Counted from the first letter of the stretch, positions 10,190 to 20,860 are shown. The stretch is DNA of 62,000 bases from Adiantum capillus-veneris (GCA_014529385.2 CM043967.1:82098278-82160277); one strand, 5' to 3'. The notes: a model not told the origin generated them from the sequence alone. Program-made: numbers and translations.

Positions 10190-10802
10190 ACGATAACCCA
10201 AAATCGGTGCAGAATTTAGAGAAACTTTCTTCTGCAAAGTTATAGACCACATCGATTACGATGGCTTAAGCAAATAGTTTCTCACCGATTCCGATGCCTG
10301 CAGCGGCTAGTTTCTTGTAAAAAGTTGTAGACCACATCGAATCTGGTCCCTTGCATGGGTAGTTTCTGCAAAATCATTTTCATTTAGCAGAAAAATAAAA
10401 AACATAAAACGAAAGTTGCTTTTCGGACATGTACGTAGTCCGCGAACGATAACTCAAACTCAGTGCAGAATTTGAAAGAAAAAAAAACTTCCTTCTGCAA
10501 AGTTGTAGACCACATGGATTCTGGTCCCTTATGCGGGTAGTTTATGCAAAATCATTTTCAATCAGGAGAAAACTCAAAAACAGAAAGCGGAAGTTACTTT
10601 TCCGGTATGTACGTAGTCCGCGAACGATAACTCAAAATGGTTGCAGATTTAAAAAAACTTCCTTCTACAAAGTTATAGACCACATTGATTCCAGTCCCTC
10701 GCACAGGTAGTTTCTGCAAAATCGTTTTCAATTAGTAGAGAAATCAAAAACAAAAAACGAAAGTTGCTTTTTAGGTATGAACGCAGTCCGCCAACGATAT
10801 GG
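10190..10802. repeat. 171-bp satellite array, S copy 1 (truncated)
   Basis: Diverged tandem units recognisable by AAAGTTGTAGACCACAT, GTTTCTGCAAAATC and CGCGAACGATAACTCAAA. The period is about 170 bp, as measured in S copy 2. Confidence 0.85.
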
Positions 10803-10956
10803 TCTATATATAATAGCACAAGCTCTATAAATAGCACTCGGGTCCCTTCTATATATACATCATCTGTGTGAGTATTCTACACACTTTGGGGCTTGCAGAT
10901 GGTGGTGTTGTTTGTCTCTCTTCTCTCTCGTCTCGTGTCTCGTCTCCGATTCAACA
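10803..10956 (+). repeat. Element D 5' LTR
   Basis: Starts TCTATATATAATAGCACAA, as in the 3' LTR at 15461, and ends CGATTCAACA directly before the primer-binding site. It contains a TATATATACATC TATA-like box and the TATTCTACACACTTTGGGG block shared with S LTRs, but differs from them in the last 60 bases. Confidence 0.82.
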
Positions 10957-10968
10957 TGGTATCAGAGC
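10957..10968 (+). promoter_or_regulatory. Primer-binding site, initiator tRNA-Met
   Basis: TGGTATCAGAGC immediately follows the LTR end. It is the standard plant copia primer site, complementary to the 3' end of initiator tRNA-Met. Confidence 0.9.
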
Positions 10969-11769
10969 AGGATTGGAAGTGTATGCAGGCATCAATAGAA
11001 GAAGCTAAGTCTTTGGTTCTTTTGAGTTTACATTTGCATATTGTCTGCAAGTCTAATTTATGTTTACTAACGTCGATCTTGTTACGTATCAAAGAGTCGA
11101 CACGTAGTTATCAATTATTTACCCTCTGATCTTCTTCTAAGTCTGCTTGATGGGGAGGCGTGCGAGGTTCTTTACAGTGCATTAGCTAAATCCAACCCTA
11201 ACTGTGAGTAGTGAAAGAATGATTTGTTGTGTTCGAATCCGTGTTTATTTGCGAAAATCTTAAGCAGAGGTAGCTAGCAACGCTAATGCATAAGATACCC
11301 ATGGGTGAGAGCGGGCTACAGAAGAGAGAGGGAGAAAGAGAGAGTCTCAATGGCGGGTTGGTAGCCTGCATGGCAATGTAGTTATGACTTCTATTTTGTG
11401 AAGCAATTAGAGTAGTAGTTTCTCACGACGGTGACAACCGCCAGTCCCAATATATTTTTAACTTTGTGTAATTTGATATTTTAAGAAGACATGGTGCTAT
11501 AAATAATGAGCGTGCATGACCACCGATCAGCTATTCTCAGCCAGGCGCAAGATTTTCTACCAGTAGTATAGCTACATATAGCTTTTCTCAATATCATTCA
11601 TAAGTATAGCTACATATAGCTTTTCTCCATCATATACCTATGAAAAGACGGCCTCACCGAGCTTGTGAACATGGTGACCTGCATTATTCTGAGCCGAGAA
11701 AGTGCGCCATATTGCTGTAGCCGCAATCCTGTAGCTTTCAGCTTCATGTGAAGGAGGGAGACGCAGTGC
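10969..11769. other. Element D leader and unassigned cargo
   Basis: No gene recognised. A short open stretch at about 11113-11204 (plus strand) contains DLLLSLLDGEACEVLYSALA and could be exon debris, but I cannot assign it. A 30-bp duplication (AAGTATAGCTACATATAGCTTTTCTC) occurs at about 11570 and 11602. Confidence 0.4.
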
Positions 11770-11976
11770 CTAGGACAAACACAGTTCCGTGCCCCAATCA
11801 AAAACATATTTAGAAAAACGTGCTTGTGAGTCCTCAGTACCATTATTTGCAGACTTCGCAGGAGAGATGGGGATCAAACGGATGAGATACCATTGCCACA
11901 GAGTAAAAGCGATGCCAATTATGGCAGCCAAAAGTATAAGAACTAATTCTGTGAGAGCAGTCAAGGGGAGCGCCAT
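11770..11976 (-). pseudogene. Captured N-terminal piece of a vacuolar H+-pyrophosphatase
   Basis: Antisense to element D. The frame starts at ATG 11976 (MALPLTALTELVLILL) and continues with AAIIGIAFTLWQWYLI, then PISP and a polar stretch, with a stop at 11770-11772. The T-E-x-x-I/L ... A-x-I-G-I-A-F-x-L-x-Q-W pattern matches the N-terminal start and first membrane helix of plant type I H+-pyrophosphatases, the proton pump of the vacuolar membrane. Full-length proteins have about 760 residues, so this is less than a tenth of one. No later pump motifs occur nearby. The last 20 or so residues are not recognisable. Likely the first coding exon plus some 5' untranslated sequence (11977 upward). 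Confidence 0.65.
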
Positions 11977-13003
11977 GGTGCCCGCATAGTTAATGGGCTT
12001 CTCTCAGTAGAGAAGCTTAGAAGGGCCCTGCACATTTGCAAGGCCTAGCTCACCGCAGAGGAGTTGATTTGTGAAGTAGAGGGCCCTGCCTTCTATTTTG
12101 TGTAAGCAGAACCCGATGCTGATCACCTGTAGCTCTGCCGTTGCGTCTATGGTGGCGGGCATGAATCGGAGACTTCTAATTGTGTGTCAGACATGTGTTA
12201 TAACCATCTCGCCACTACAGCGCTGCCTGGCAAGGGCTATTCTCTAGCGTCATGAAAGCTAACCCCGTAAGCGTGCTCTCTCTTCCTCCCAATGCTCCCA
12301 TGCTGATGAGGATAAATTAATAAGGATGTATCATAGAATTGCATTAAAAGATTATCAACCTTGGAAATCGCTATCGGCCTGCCCTCAAGTTTGCATACAG
12401 TCTTACATATATGATAAATTCTTGAAAACTGTACAAAGAATGTAAAACCTAAGTAAATATTTACTAAAAGTGAATGTGGCCGAGGAATAAATGTTGAAAC
12501 AACATATGTCTGCATATTAGATTGCAAATTGTCTAGGTAATGGCGTATTTTCAGATCTTAGCTATAAGAGGCCACTGCAGCCTAGATGTGATGGTTGAAG
12601 ACATCATTGCGGATAGTTTATGTCTAAGGTCTTGATGGGGAATAAGATGTAAACTACAATTGGAATCAATACAAGATTAGGGACCCATAGGCATCTAGGA
12701 CATTGACCAGCGTGGTCTTTGAGTGATGTGATGCATGCTCTATGGTGGTAGCATTGTGTGTAAATCGTCTTGTATGGATTGTCAAAGAACATGTTTGCAC
12801 GATGTCAACGTCTGTTTAGATGATGTCAACCCATGGTTTATTGAGTAAGTTGGTCTCTAATCTCACGAAAGTAATGACTAGCTTCCATGGCTTTGACTTC
12901 AATGGTGATGAGGAATGTCATATTTGGTTTATTCATGAGAAAGTTGGTCTTGGTTCTAATTGTAGGCCTTGCGGTAAGTTTGTGAGAAGAGGTTGCAGTT
13001 TGC
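11977..13003. other. Element D cargo, unassigned
   Basis: Contains several modest open stretches that could be exon debris but that I cannot assign: minus 12527-12237 (with LEGRPIAISKVDNLLMQFYD) and minus 12792-12604 (with CYHHRACITSLKDHAGQCPRC, a Cys/His pattern vaguely like a RING finger). Base composition is richer in GC around 12000-12300 than in the flanking repeats, as expected for genic sequence. No start, splice structure or family could be established. Confidence 0.35.
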
Positions 13004-13330
13004 AAATCATAGAGTTTCTTTCATTGTATTTTGATTGACATTATAGACTGAGATTTTATTGAACAGGGCCTTCAAAATCATGTAGACAGAAAATTATACG
13101 GGTTCCGTTCTTAAGGCTCTTGTGCCATATGTGAGGCTTATGTTTATAATTGAACTTTATGAATTTGTAAATCATAGATTTTCTTTCATTACATCTTTGA
13201 TTGACATTGTAGAATTAGAATTGACTGAACATGTCCTTGAAAATCATGTGGACAAAATTGTTGGGCCCGGTTATGTTCCTAGGGTTCTTATGACGTACGT
13301 GAGGCTTATGTTTTTAACTAGAGTTTGTGT
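13004..13330 (+). repeat. 165-bp tandem duplication in element D
   Basis: Two diverged copies starting at 13004 and 13169. Both contain AAATCATAGA-TTTCTTTCATT, TTGATTGACATT and GTGAGGCTTATGTTT in the same order. The frame at 13122-13400 is open but low in complexity, and I do not call a gene. Confidence 0.75.
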
Positions 13331-13759
13331 CATACTCAATCAAAGAGTTTATTCAACAGAGACTAATTTTATACCAGCTGACTTTGATGCCATGGAATAG
13401 TATGCCCATGGATTTTAATATTAATGTTTAATATGATGATTTGCTAGACGATATGTTGAATATTTTAACTTCAATTTATGATGCTCTAGGGATTTGAGCA
13501 TTAGTGCTTGGTATGATGGTCTACTAGACATTGTGTTGAGTATTTTAACTTCAATTTACGGTACTCATGTAGTGACATGACAAATATTGGATAGTTTGAT
13601 GCTCTATCACTCGTAAAGAAGTTCATATAATTTACAATGAATTATTACTAAAATTCTTGATGGAGTAATTTACTAGATTTTGTGCCTTGATTATCATTCC
13701 CATAGAGTTGAATGCGTCATCTTGCCACTTGAAAACTTATTGCAAAGGAAATCATTTAT
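13331..13759. other. Element D AT-rich stretch
   Basis: AT-rich sequence with an internal duplication (ATTTTAACTTCAATTTA near 13460 and 13543). I see no gene. Confidence 0.4.
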
Positions 13760-15000
13760 AATATCATCTCGAACATCGTCATGGTCATGCCATCATTGTT
13801 ATGGCCATTGCTATGAATATCGTCTCGGACATCGTCATCGTCATGCCATCATTACTATGGTGACTGCTATGAATATCTTCTCAAACATCATCTCGTGTCA
13901 TGTATTTATGTGCACACATACATTCGTATTTTGCTATACATACATATGTGCTATCTGATCGTTATGCCATCATTGTTATGGCCATTGTCTTGAATATCAT
14001 CTCGGACATCGTCATTGTGTTGTGGCCATTGTTATGAATATCGTCGCGGACATTATCAATCATCATACCATCATGTTATGGCCATTGTTATGAATATCGT
14101 CTTGAACATCGTCATCGTCATGTCATCATTGTTGTGGCCATTGTTATCAATAGCGTCTCAGACATTATCAATCTTCATGCCATCATCATTATGGTCATTT
14201 CTATGAGTATCGTCTTGGACATCGTCATCGTCATGCTGTCATTACTATAGTGATTGTTATGAATATTTTCTTGGACATCATCTTGTGTCATGTATTTATG
14301 TGCACATATACATTTGTGCTATCTGATCATCATGCCATCATTGTTATGGCCATTCTTATGAATATCATCTCAGACATCGTCATCGTTATGAAATCATTGT
14401 TGTGGCCATTGTTATGAATAACATCGTAGATATTATCAATCCTCATGCCATCGTTGTTATCGCCATTGCTATGAATATTGTCTCCGACATTGTCATCGTC
14501 ATGCTGTCATTACTATGGTCATTGTTATGAATATGTGCTCGGACATCATCTTGTGTCATGTATTTATAAGCACATATACATTCTTATTTCGTTAAACATA
14601 CATATGTGCTATCTGATTGTCATGCCATCATTGTTATGGCCATTGTCTTGAATATCATCTCGGACCTCATCTTGTACTGTCATGTATTTATGTACACACA
14701 TACGTTGTTGTTTTGTTATATATACATATCTGCTATATTTGATCATCATGTCATCATTGTTATGGCCATCTTCTTGAATATCATATCATATGGACATCAT
14801 CTCATGTCTTATTATCATGTATCTAATTGGAATTCCATCTTTGTTATGGCCATTGTCTTGAATATTGTATGGATATCATCTCCTTATATATACATATGTG
14901 TGCACATATATTCTTGTTTTGTTATACATGCATATGTGATATCTGATCATCATGTCATCATTGTTATGGCCATTTTCTTTGAATATTATATGGACATCAT
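13760..15000 (+). repeat. Complex minisatellite of element D
   Basis: Imperfect tandem array of a 56-bp unit (CATGCCATCATTGTTATGG ... GAATATCGTCTCGGACATCG) interspersed with an about 95-bp unit containing TCATGTATTTATGTGCACA and ATACATATGTGCTATCTGAT. It occupies the same place as the 43-bp array of family S and shares its CATCATGG flavour. Confidence 0.85.
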
Positions 15001-15453
15001 CTCGTGTCATGTATTTATGTACTATTCATTTTATATTATCAAAAGGACAACATTGCAAACCGTCTCTTACGACATTTTGACTTTGATTATTTCATTGACA
15101 TTGCTAAGATTTCTTCGATTGTATTTTTTGATTTTATTATATTTGCAGGTATAACCAAACTTAAAGTTTATCAAGATATTTTCTCGTGAAGAGATTATGG
15201 CAGAATACTTAAGAAGTTTATGAAGAAATTTTTGGTGAACACATGTTGGCAGTCTACACAAAGATATCTCTCTCTTTAGACTTTTAAGGCCATTGTTTTA
15301 CTTTATAGGAGTGATGTAGCTCCTCATAAGCATTCTTTGTAAATTCAATGATATTTTTAATATAACAGTGGGTGTATATAGAGCTGTGGGTTTTTCCCTT
15401 GAGCCCCCAAGGGTTTTTTCATCCACAGTTAGGGACCCTTATTTGAGTGGGGG
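15001..15453 (+). other. Element D constant 3' module and polypurine tract
   Basis: From about 15055 this aligns with the 3' module of family S: AACCGTCTCTTACGACATTTTG matches the S box around 41757-41780; then come TGAAGAAATTTTTGGTG, GGAGTGATGTAGCTCCTCAT, the GTGGGTGTATATAGAGCTGTGG block, CCCCCAAGGGTTTTTTCATC and the polypurine tract TTGAGTGGGGG (15443-15453). TTTGCAG at about 15143 resembles a splice acceptor but has no coding context. Confidence 0.75.
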
Positions 15454-15496
15454 TGTTGAGCTCTATATATAATAGCACAAGCTCTATAAATAGCAC
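15454..15496 (+). repeat. Element D 3' LTR, truncated
   Basis: Begins TGTTGAGCTCTATATATAAT and matches the start of the 5' LTR at 10803. It stops after 43 bp, where S copy 2 sequence (GGTTCAATAAAGAG) begins. Confidence 0.82.
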
Positions 15497-15984
15497 GGTT
15501 CAATAAAGAGATGTAAAGACTATCGATTAGCTCGTAATCAGAAGTGTCTCCATGAATCTGCTATGTAGCTTGTCATCACTATCGTATCACCAAACATATC
15601 TTCATGTTGTCATCAATATGACATCACCAAACATATCTTCATAAATCTTTCATTGTCACCAAGTTTGTCTTCATAAAATCAATTCTTTGATGAATCCTAC
15701 ATAGATCATAGACTCAAAAAAACATAGTCATGAAAATTATTAGCATCGTTAGTGAAATAATTTACGTTCACAATGCCATAAGAGATGGTTCACGACGCCA
15801 CCCTTTTGACGACATACATACGCACGAAAACATATGGTACATACAGTATGAACGTAAAACTACAAGATGCGTGATTATGTGATGCAAATGATATGTGTAT
15901 ATACTACATAAAGCAACATTTATCAATGTAGTGATCAATGAATACCATCAAAGTATTAACAAAACATCATCATTGTATCAATAA

Positions 15985-16365
15985 AAATGAATAAATCATC
16001 ATGGTATCAACGAGAAGCATCATGATATCACCGAAAATAATCATTCTATCAACGAAACAACATCATGGCATCACCAAAAATAACCATGGTATCAACGAAA
16101 CAACATCATGGTATCACCGAGAGTAACCATGGTATCAACGAAACAGCATCATGGTATCAACAAAAATCACCATGGGATTAACGAAATATCATCATGGAAT
16201 CACCGAGAATAACCATGGTATCAACAAAACATCATCATGGCATCAGCAAGAATAACCATGGTATCAATGAAATATCATCATGGTATCAACAAAAATCACC
16301 ATGACCAAAGTGCTAACAAAACATCATCATGATACCATCAAAATCACTATGGTATCAACGAGAAA
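15985..16365. repeat. 43-bp minisatellite, S copy 2
   Basis: Same unit as at 9490-9905 (CCATGGTATCAACGAAACA / ATCATGGTATCACCGAGA), about nine partial or full units. Confidence 0.9.
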
Positions 16366-16639
16366 TTATCAATAAAACGATGAAACTATATCTCTAAAAG
16401 AATAATTATAAGAGAATGAATGAACAAGTATATCATATAACAAAAGATCATGTACCAACAGTAGCTCGATAGAATTTGGATGATCATCAACTGCTCAACT
16501 GAATCGGAATGATATGTAACTAGCTTCTGCAGCAAAGTTACGTCAGTAACAAATATATGATTGATGAAGAAAAAATATAATTGAGAAGTTTTCAATTATG
16601 AGAAAAATCAAAAGCAAAAAGTAAAATTTTGCTTTTCAA

Positions 16640-18077
16640 ACATATTCGCAGTCCAAGATGATAACCCAAAATCGGTGCAGAATTTAGAGAAACTTTTTGC
16701 TGCAAAGTTATAGACCACATCGATTACGATGGCTTAAGCAAATTGTTTCTCATCGATTTCAATGCCTGTAGCGGCTAGTTACTTCTGCAAAGTTGTAGAC
16801 CACATCGATTCCGGTCCCTTGCACGGGTAGTTTTTGCAAAATCGTTTTTAATTATAGCTGAAAACTCAAAAACATAAAACGAAACTTTCTTTTCGGACAT
16901 GTATGCAGTCTGCGAACGATAACTCAAAATCGGTGCAGAATTTGACAAAACTTCCTTCTGCAAAGTTGTAAATCACATCGATTCCGGTCTCTTTGACGAT
17001 TAGTTTTTGCAAAATCGTTTTCAATCGGGAGAAAACTCAAAAACAAAAAGCGGAAGTTGCTTTTCGAGTATGTACGCAGTCCGCGAACGATAACTCAAAA
17101 TCGGTGCAAAATATTAAAAAACCTCTTTCTGCAAAGTTGTAGACCAAATCGATTCCGATATCTTCGGCAGGTAGTTTCTGCAAAATCGTTTTCAATTAGC
17201 AGAGAAATCAAAAACAGAAAGCCAAAGTTGCTTTTCGGACATGTACGCAGTTAGCGACCGATAACTCAAAATCGGTGCAGAATTTGAAAAAACTTTCTTC
17301 TGCAAAGTTGTAGACCACATCGATTTCCGTCTCATGAGCGGGTATTTTCTGCAAAATCGTTTTCAATTAGCAAAAAATAAAAACAAAAAGAGGAAATTGC
17401 TTTTGAGGCATGTACGCAGTCCGCGAACGATAACTCAAAATCGGTGCAGAATTTGAAAAAACTTCCTTCTGCAAAGTTGTAGATCACATCGATTCCGGCC
17501 TCTTTTGTGATTAGTTTTTGCAAAATTGTTTTCAATCGGGAGAAAACTCAAAAACAAAAAGCGGAAGTTGCTTTTCGAGTATGTACGCAGTCCGCGAACG
17601 ATAACTCAAAATCGGTGCAAAATATGAAAAAACTTCCTTCTGCAAAGTCGTAGACCACATCGATTCCGATCTCTTCGGCAGGTAGTTTCTGTAAAATGGT
17701 TTTCAATTAGCAGAGAAATCAAAAACAGAAAGCCAAAGTTGCTTTTCGGACATGTACGCAGTTAGCGACCGATAACTCAAAATCGGTGCAGAATTTGAAA
17801 AAACTTTCTTCTGCAAAGTTGTAGACCACATCGATTTCCGTCTCTCCAACGGGTAGTTTCTGCAAAATCGTTTTCAATTAGCAAAAAATAAAAACAAAAA
17901 GCGGAAATTGCTTTTGAGGCATGTACGCAGTCCGCGAACGATAACTCAAAATCGGTGCAGAATTTGAAAAAACTTCCTTCTGCAAAGTTGTAGACCACAT
18001 CGATTCCAGTCTTTAGAATTGGTAGTTTCTGCAAAATCGTTTTCAATTAGGAGAAAAATTGAATACAAAAATGTACT
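16640..18077. repeat. 171-bp satellite with trimeric higher-order structure, S copy 2
   Basis: The motif AACTCAAA starts at 16921, 17092, 17263, 17432, 17603, 17774 and 17943, giving spacings of 171, 171, 169, 171, 171 and 169 bp. Units three apart are nearly identical (for example the GTTAGCGACCGATAACTC variant occurs at about 17250 and 17761, exactly 511 bp apart), so the array is a trimeric higher-order repeat of 511 bp. Monomer motifs: AAAGTTGTAGACCACATCGA, GTTTCTGCAAAATCGTTTTC, GTACGCAGTCCGCGAACGAT. Confidence 0.93.
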
Positions 18078-18089
18078 GCTCTGATACCA
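18078..18089 (-). promoter_or_regulatory. Primer-binding site, initiator tRNA-Met, S copy 2
   Basis: GCTCTGATACCA on the plus strand reads TGGTATCAGAGC on the minus strand and directly abuts the LTR at 18090. The match is perfect. Confidence 0.9.
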
Positions 18090-18231
18090 TGTTGAGAGAG
18101 AAAGAGAGAGCACAGAAATAGAACCCCAAATTGTGTAGAATACACACATGAGATGATGTATATATAGAGGGGACCTGGGTGCCATATATAGAGAAGCCAC
18201 ATATTGAGTAGCTTCACATATAAGCTCAACA
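18090..18231 (-). repeat. Family S LTR shared by copies 2 and 3
   Basis: 142 bp with TG...CA ends. It has a perfect primer site on its left and a polypurine tract on its right, so it serves as 5' LTR for one element and 3' LTR for the next. Confidence 0.9.
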
Positions 18232-18985
18232 CCCCCGCTCAAATAAGGGTCCCTAACTGTGGATGAAAAAACCCTTGGGGAATCAAGGGAAAAAACCACA
18301 GCTTTATATACACCCACCGTTATATTATAAAAATCATTGAATATACAAATGTTCATGAGGAGGTACATCACTCCTTTTACAATGAATATTTTATGAGGAG
18401 CTACATCACTCCTTTTACAATGAATGTTTTATGAGGAGTTACATTACTCCTATCTTATCAAATACAATAATGAATACAAGGGTTCAATAAAGAGGTGTAA
18501 AGGCTATCGATTAGCTCGTAATTAGAAGTGTCTCCATGAATCTGCTATGTAGCTTCTCATCACTATCCTATCACTAAACATATCTTTATGTTGTCATCAA
18601 TATGACATCACCAAACATATCTTCATAAATCTTTTATTGTCACCAAGTTTGTCTTCATAAAATCAATTCTTTGATGAATCCTACATAGATAATAGACTCA
18701 AAAAAAAAAACATAGTCATGAAAATTATTAGCATCGTTAGTGAAATAATTTACGTTCACAATGCCATAAGAGATGGTTCGCGACGCTACTCTTTTGACGA
18801 CATATATACACACGAAAACATATGATACATAGAGTATGAACGTAAAAGTACAAGATGCGTGATTAAGTGATGCAAATGATATGTGTATATACTACATAAA
18901 ACAACATTTATCAACGTAGCGATCAATGAATATCATCAATGTATTAACAAAACATCATCATTGTATCAATAAAAATGAATAAATC
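18232..18985 (-). other. Family S copy 3, 3' module
   Basis: Polypurine tract, CCCTTGGGGAATCAAGGG block, three hairpin-bearing 40-bp units (GGAGctacatcaCTCC) and the conserved box GGTTCGCGACGCTACTC near 18775. Non-coding. Confidence 0.8.
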
Positions 18986-19350
18986 ATCATGCTATCAACG
19001 AAAAGCATCATGATATCATCGAAAATAATCATTGTATCAACGAAATAACATCATGGCATCACCGAGAATAACCATGGTATCAACGAAACAACATCATGGT
19101 ATCACCGAGAATAACCATGGTATCAACGAAACAACATCATGGTATCAACAAAAATCACCATGGAATTAACGAAATATCATCATGGAATCACCAAGAATAA
19201 CCATGGTATCAACGAAACATCATCATGGCATCACCGAGAATAACCATGGTATCAATGAAATATCATCATGGTATCAACAAAAATCACCATGACCAAAGTA
19301 CTAACAAAACATCATCATGGTACCATCAAAATCACTATGGTATCAACCAG
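18985..19350. repeat. 43-bp minisatellite, S copy 3
   Basis: Same array as in the other S copies. Confidence 0.9.
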
Positions 19351-19609
19351 AAATTATCAATAAAACGACGTAAACTATATCTCTAAAAGAATAATTATAC
19401 GAGAATCAATGAACGAGTATATCATATAACAAAAGATCATGTACCAACAGTAGCTCGATAAAATTTGGACGATCATCAGCTGCTAGACTGAATCGGAACG
19501 ATATGTAGCTAGCTTCTGCAGCAAAGTTACGTCAGTAACAAGTATATGACTGATGAAGAAAAAATATAATTGAGAAGTTTTCAATTATGAGAAATATCAA
19601 AAGCAAAAA

Positions 19610-20706
19610 GAAATTTTTTGCTTTTCAAACATATTCGCAGTCCAAGACGATAACCCAAAATCGGTGCAGAATTTAGATAAACTTTCTTCTGCAACGTTAT
19701 AGACCACATCAATTACGATGGCTTAAGCAAATAGTTTCTCATTGATTCCAATGCCTGCAGCGGCTAGTTTCTTCTACAAAGTTGTAGACCACATCGATTC
19801 CGGTCCCTTGCACGGGTAGTTTCTGCAAAATCGTTTTCAATTAGCAGAGAAATCAAAAAACATAAAATGAAACTTGCTTTTCGGACATGTACGCAGTCCA
19901 CGAATGATAACTCAAACTCGGTGCAGAATTTGAAAAAACTTCCTTCTGCAAAGTTGTAGACCACATGAATTCCAATCTCACACGCACGCGAGTAGCTTTT
20001 GCAAAATCGTTTTCAATCAGGAGAAAAAATCAAAAACAAAAAGCGGGAGTTGCTTTTCGGGTATGCACGCAGTCCTCGAACGGTAATTTAAAATCGTTGC
20101 AGAATTTGAAAAAACTTCCTTCTAGAAAAGTTGTAGAACGTATCGATTCCGGTCCCTCACTCAAGAGTTTCTGCAAACTCGTTTTTAATTAGCAGAGAAA
20201 TCAAAAACAAAAAGAGAGAGTTGCTTTTCAGGTATGTACGCAGTCCGCGCACGATAACTCAAAATTGATGCAGAATTTGAAAAAACTTCCTTGTGCAAAG
20301 TTGTAGCTAGACCACATCGATTCTGGTCCGTCTCACGGGTAGTTTCTACAAAATCGTTCTCAATTAGAAGAGAAATAAAAAACAAAAAGCAAAAGTTGCT
20401 TTTCAGGTATGTACGGAGTCCGCGAACGATAACTCAAAATTAGTGCAGAATTTGAAAAAACTTCCAGCTGCAAAGTTGTAGAACACATCGATTCCGGTCT
20501 CTTGAGCGGGTAGTTTTTGCAAAATCGTTTTGAATTAACGGAGAAATCAAAAACAAAAAGCAAAAGTTCCTTTTCAGGTATGTACGCAGAATTTGAAAAA
20601 ACTTCCTTCTGCAAAGTTGTAGACCCCATCGATTCCGATCTCTCTCGAGGATAGTTTCTACAAAATTGTTTTCAACTAGCAGAGAAATCAGAAACAAAAA
20701 CGTACT
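19610..20706. repeat. 171-bp satellite array, S copy 3
   Basis: About six units, more diverged than in copy 2. One unit near 20580 is shortened by an internal deletion of about 30-40 bp. Confidence 0.88.
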
Positions 20707-20718
20707 GCTCTGATAGCT

Positions 20719-20860
20719 TGTTGAGAGAGAAAGAGAGAGCATAGAAATAGAACCCCAAAGTGTGTAGAATACACACATGAGATGATGTATATAAAGAGGG
20801 GACCTGGGTGCCATATATAGAGAAGCCATATATTGAGTAGCTTCACATATAAGCTCAACA
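20719..20860 (-). repeat. Family S LTR, 5' LTR of copy 3
   Basis: 142 bp, TGTTGAGAG...AAGCTCAACA on the plus strand, nearly identical to 18090-18231. A short extra LTR piece (TTGAGAGAGAAAGAGAGAGC) follows at about 20873-20895 and joins copia A. Confidence 0.88.

Larger units (their letters stand above)
9218..10802 (-). mobile_element. Family S copy 1, internal part (right of CACTA)
   Basis: Continuation of the element begun at 527. Order: the conserved block with GGTTCGCGACGCCACTC near 9297, a 43-bp minisatellite (about 9490-9905), a unique segment (about 9905-10190), and three to four units of the 171-bp satellite up to 10802, where it is cut off by element D. Its own 5' LTR and primer site are missing. 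Non-coding. Confidence 0.8.
10803..15496 (+). mobile_element. Element D: non-autonomous LTR element with captured gene sequence
   Basis: LTR element on the plus strand related to family S. It has a nearly complete 5' LTR (10803-10956, missing about 8 leading bases), a perfect initiator-Met primer site (10957-10968), an internal region without gag or pol, a polypurine tract (15443-15453) and the first 43 bp of the 3' LTR (15454-15496). The internal region holds an inverted H+-pyrophosphatase gene piece (11770-11976), unassigned sequence, a tandem duplication (13004-13330), a complex minisatellite (13760-15000) and the constant 3' module shared with family S (from about 15055). Both ends are truncated against S sequence, so there is no target duplication. 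Confidence 0.78.
15497..18089 (-). mobile_element. Family S copy 2 (3' end lost)
   Basis: Non-coding LTR element on the minus strand with its 5' LTR at 18090-18231 and primer site at 18078-18089. Right to left: primer site, seven or more satellite units, unique segment, 43-bp array, conserved box, 3' module. It is cut at 15497 by element D, so the polypurine tract and 3' LTR are missing. Around 15710 it shows the uninterrupted version of the CACTA target site. Confidence 0.82.
18090..20860 (-). mobile_element. Family S copy 3, complete, 2.77 kb, non-coding
   Basis: The only S copy with both LTRs: 3' LTR 18090-18231 and 5' LTR 20719-20860, each 142 bp. The left LTR is also the 5' LTR of copy 2, so two elements share one LTR. 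The polypurine tract follows at 18232 (CCCCCGCTCAAATAAG in plus orientation). The primer site at 20707-20718 is damaged (GCTCTGATAGCT, last three bases off). The internal region has no open frame of retroelement type. Length, short LTRs and lack of genes place it between a TRIM and a LARD type non-autonomous element. Confidence 0.87.

Noticed and set aside
12604-12792. RING-finger-like Cys/His frame in element D
   Set aside because: Spacing of Cys and His does not satisfy a RING consensus and flanking residues give no family. Kept only as possible debris.
16640-18077. Homology to primate alpha satellite because of the 171-bp period
   Set aside because: Only the length agrees; the sequence is unrelated and the host is a plant.
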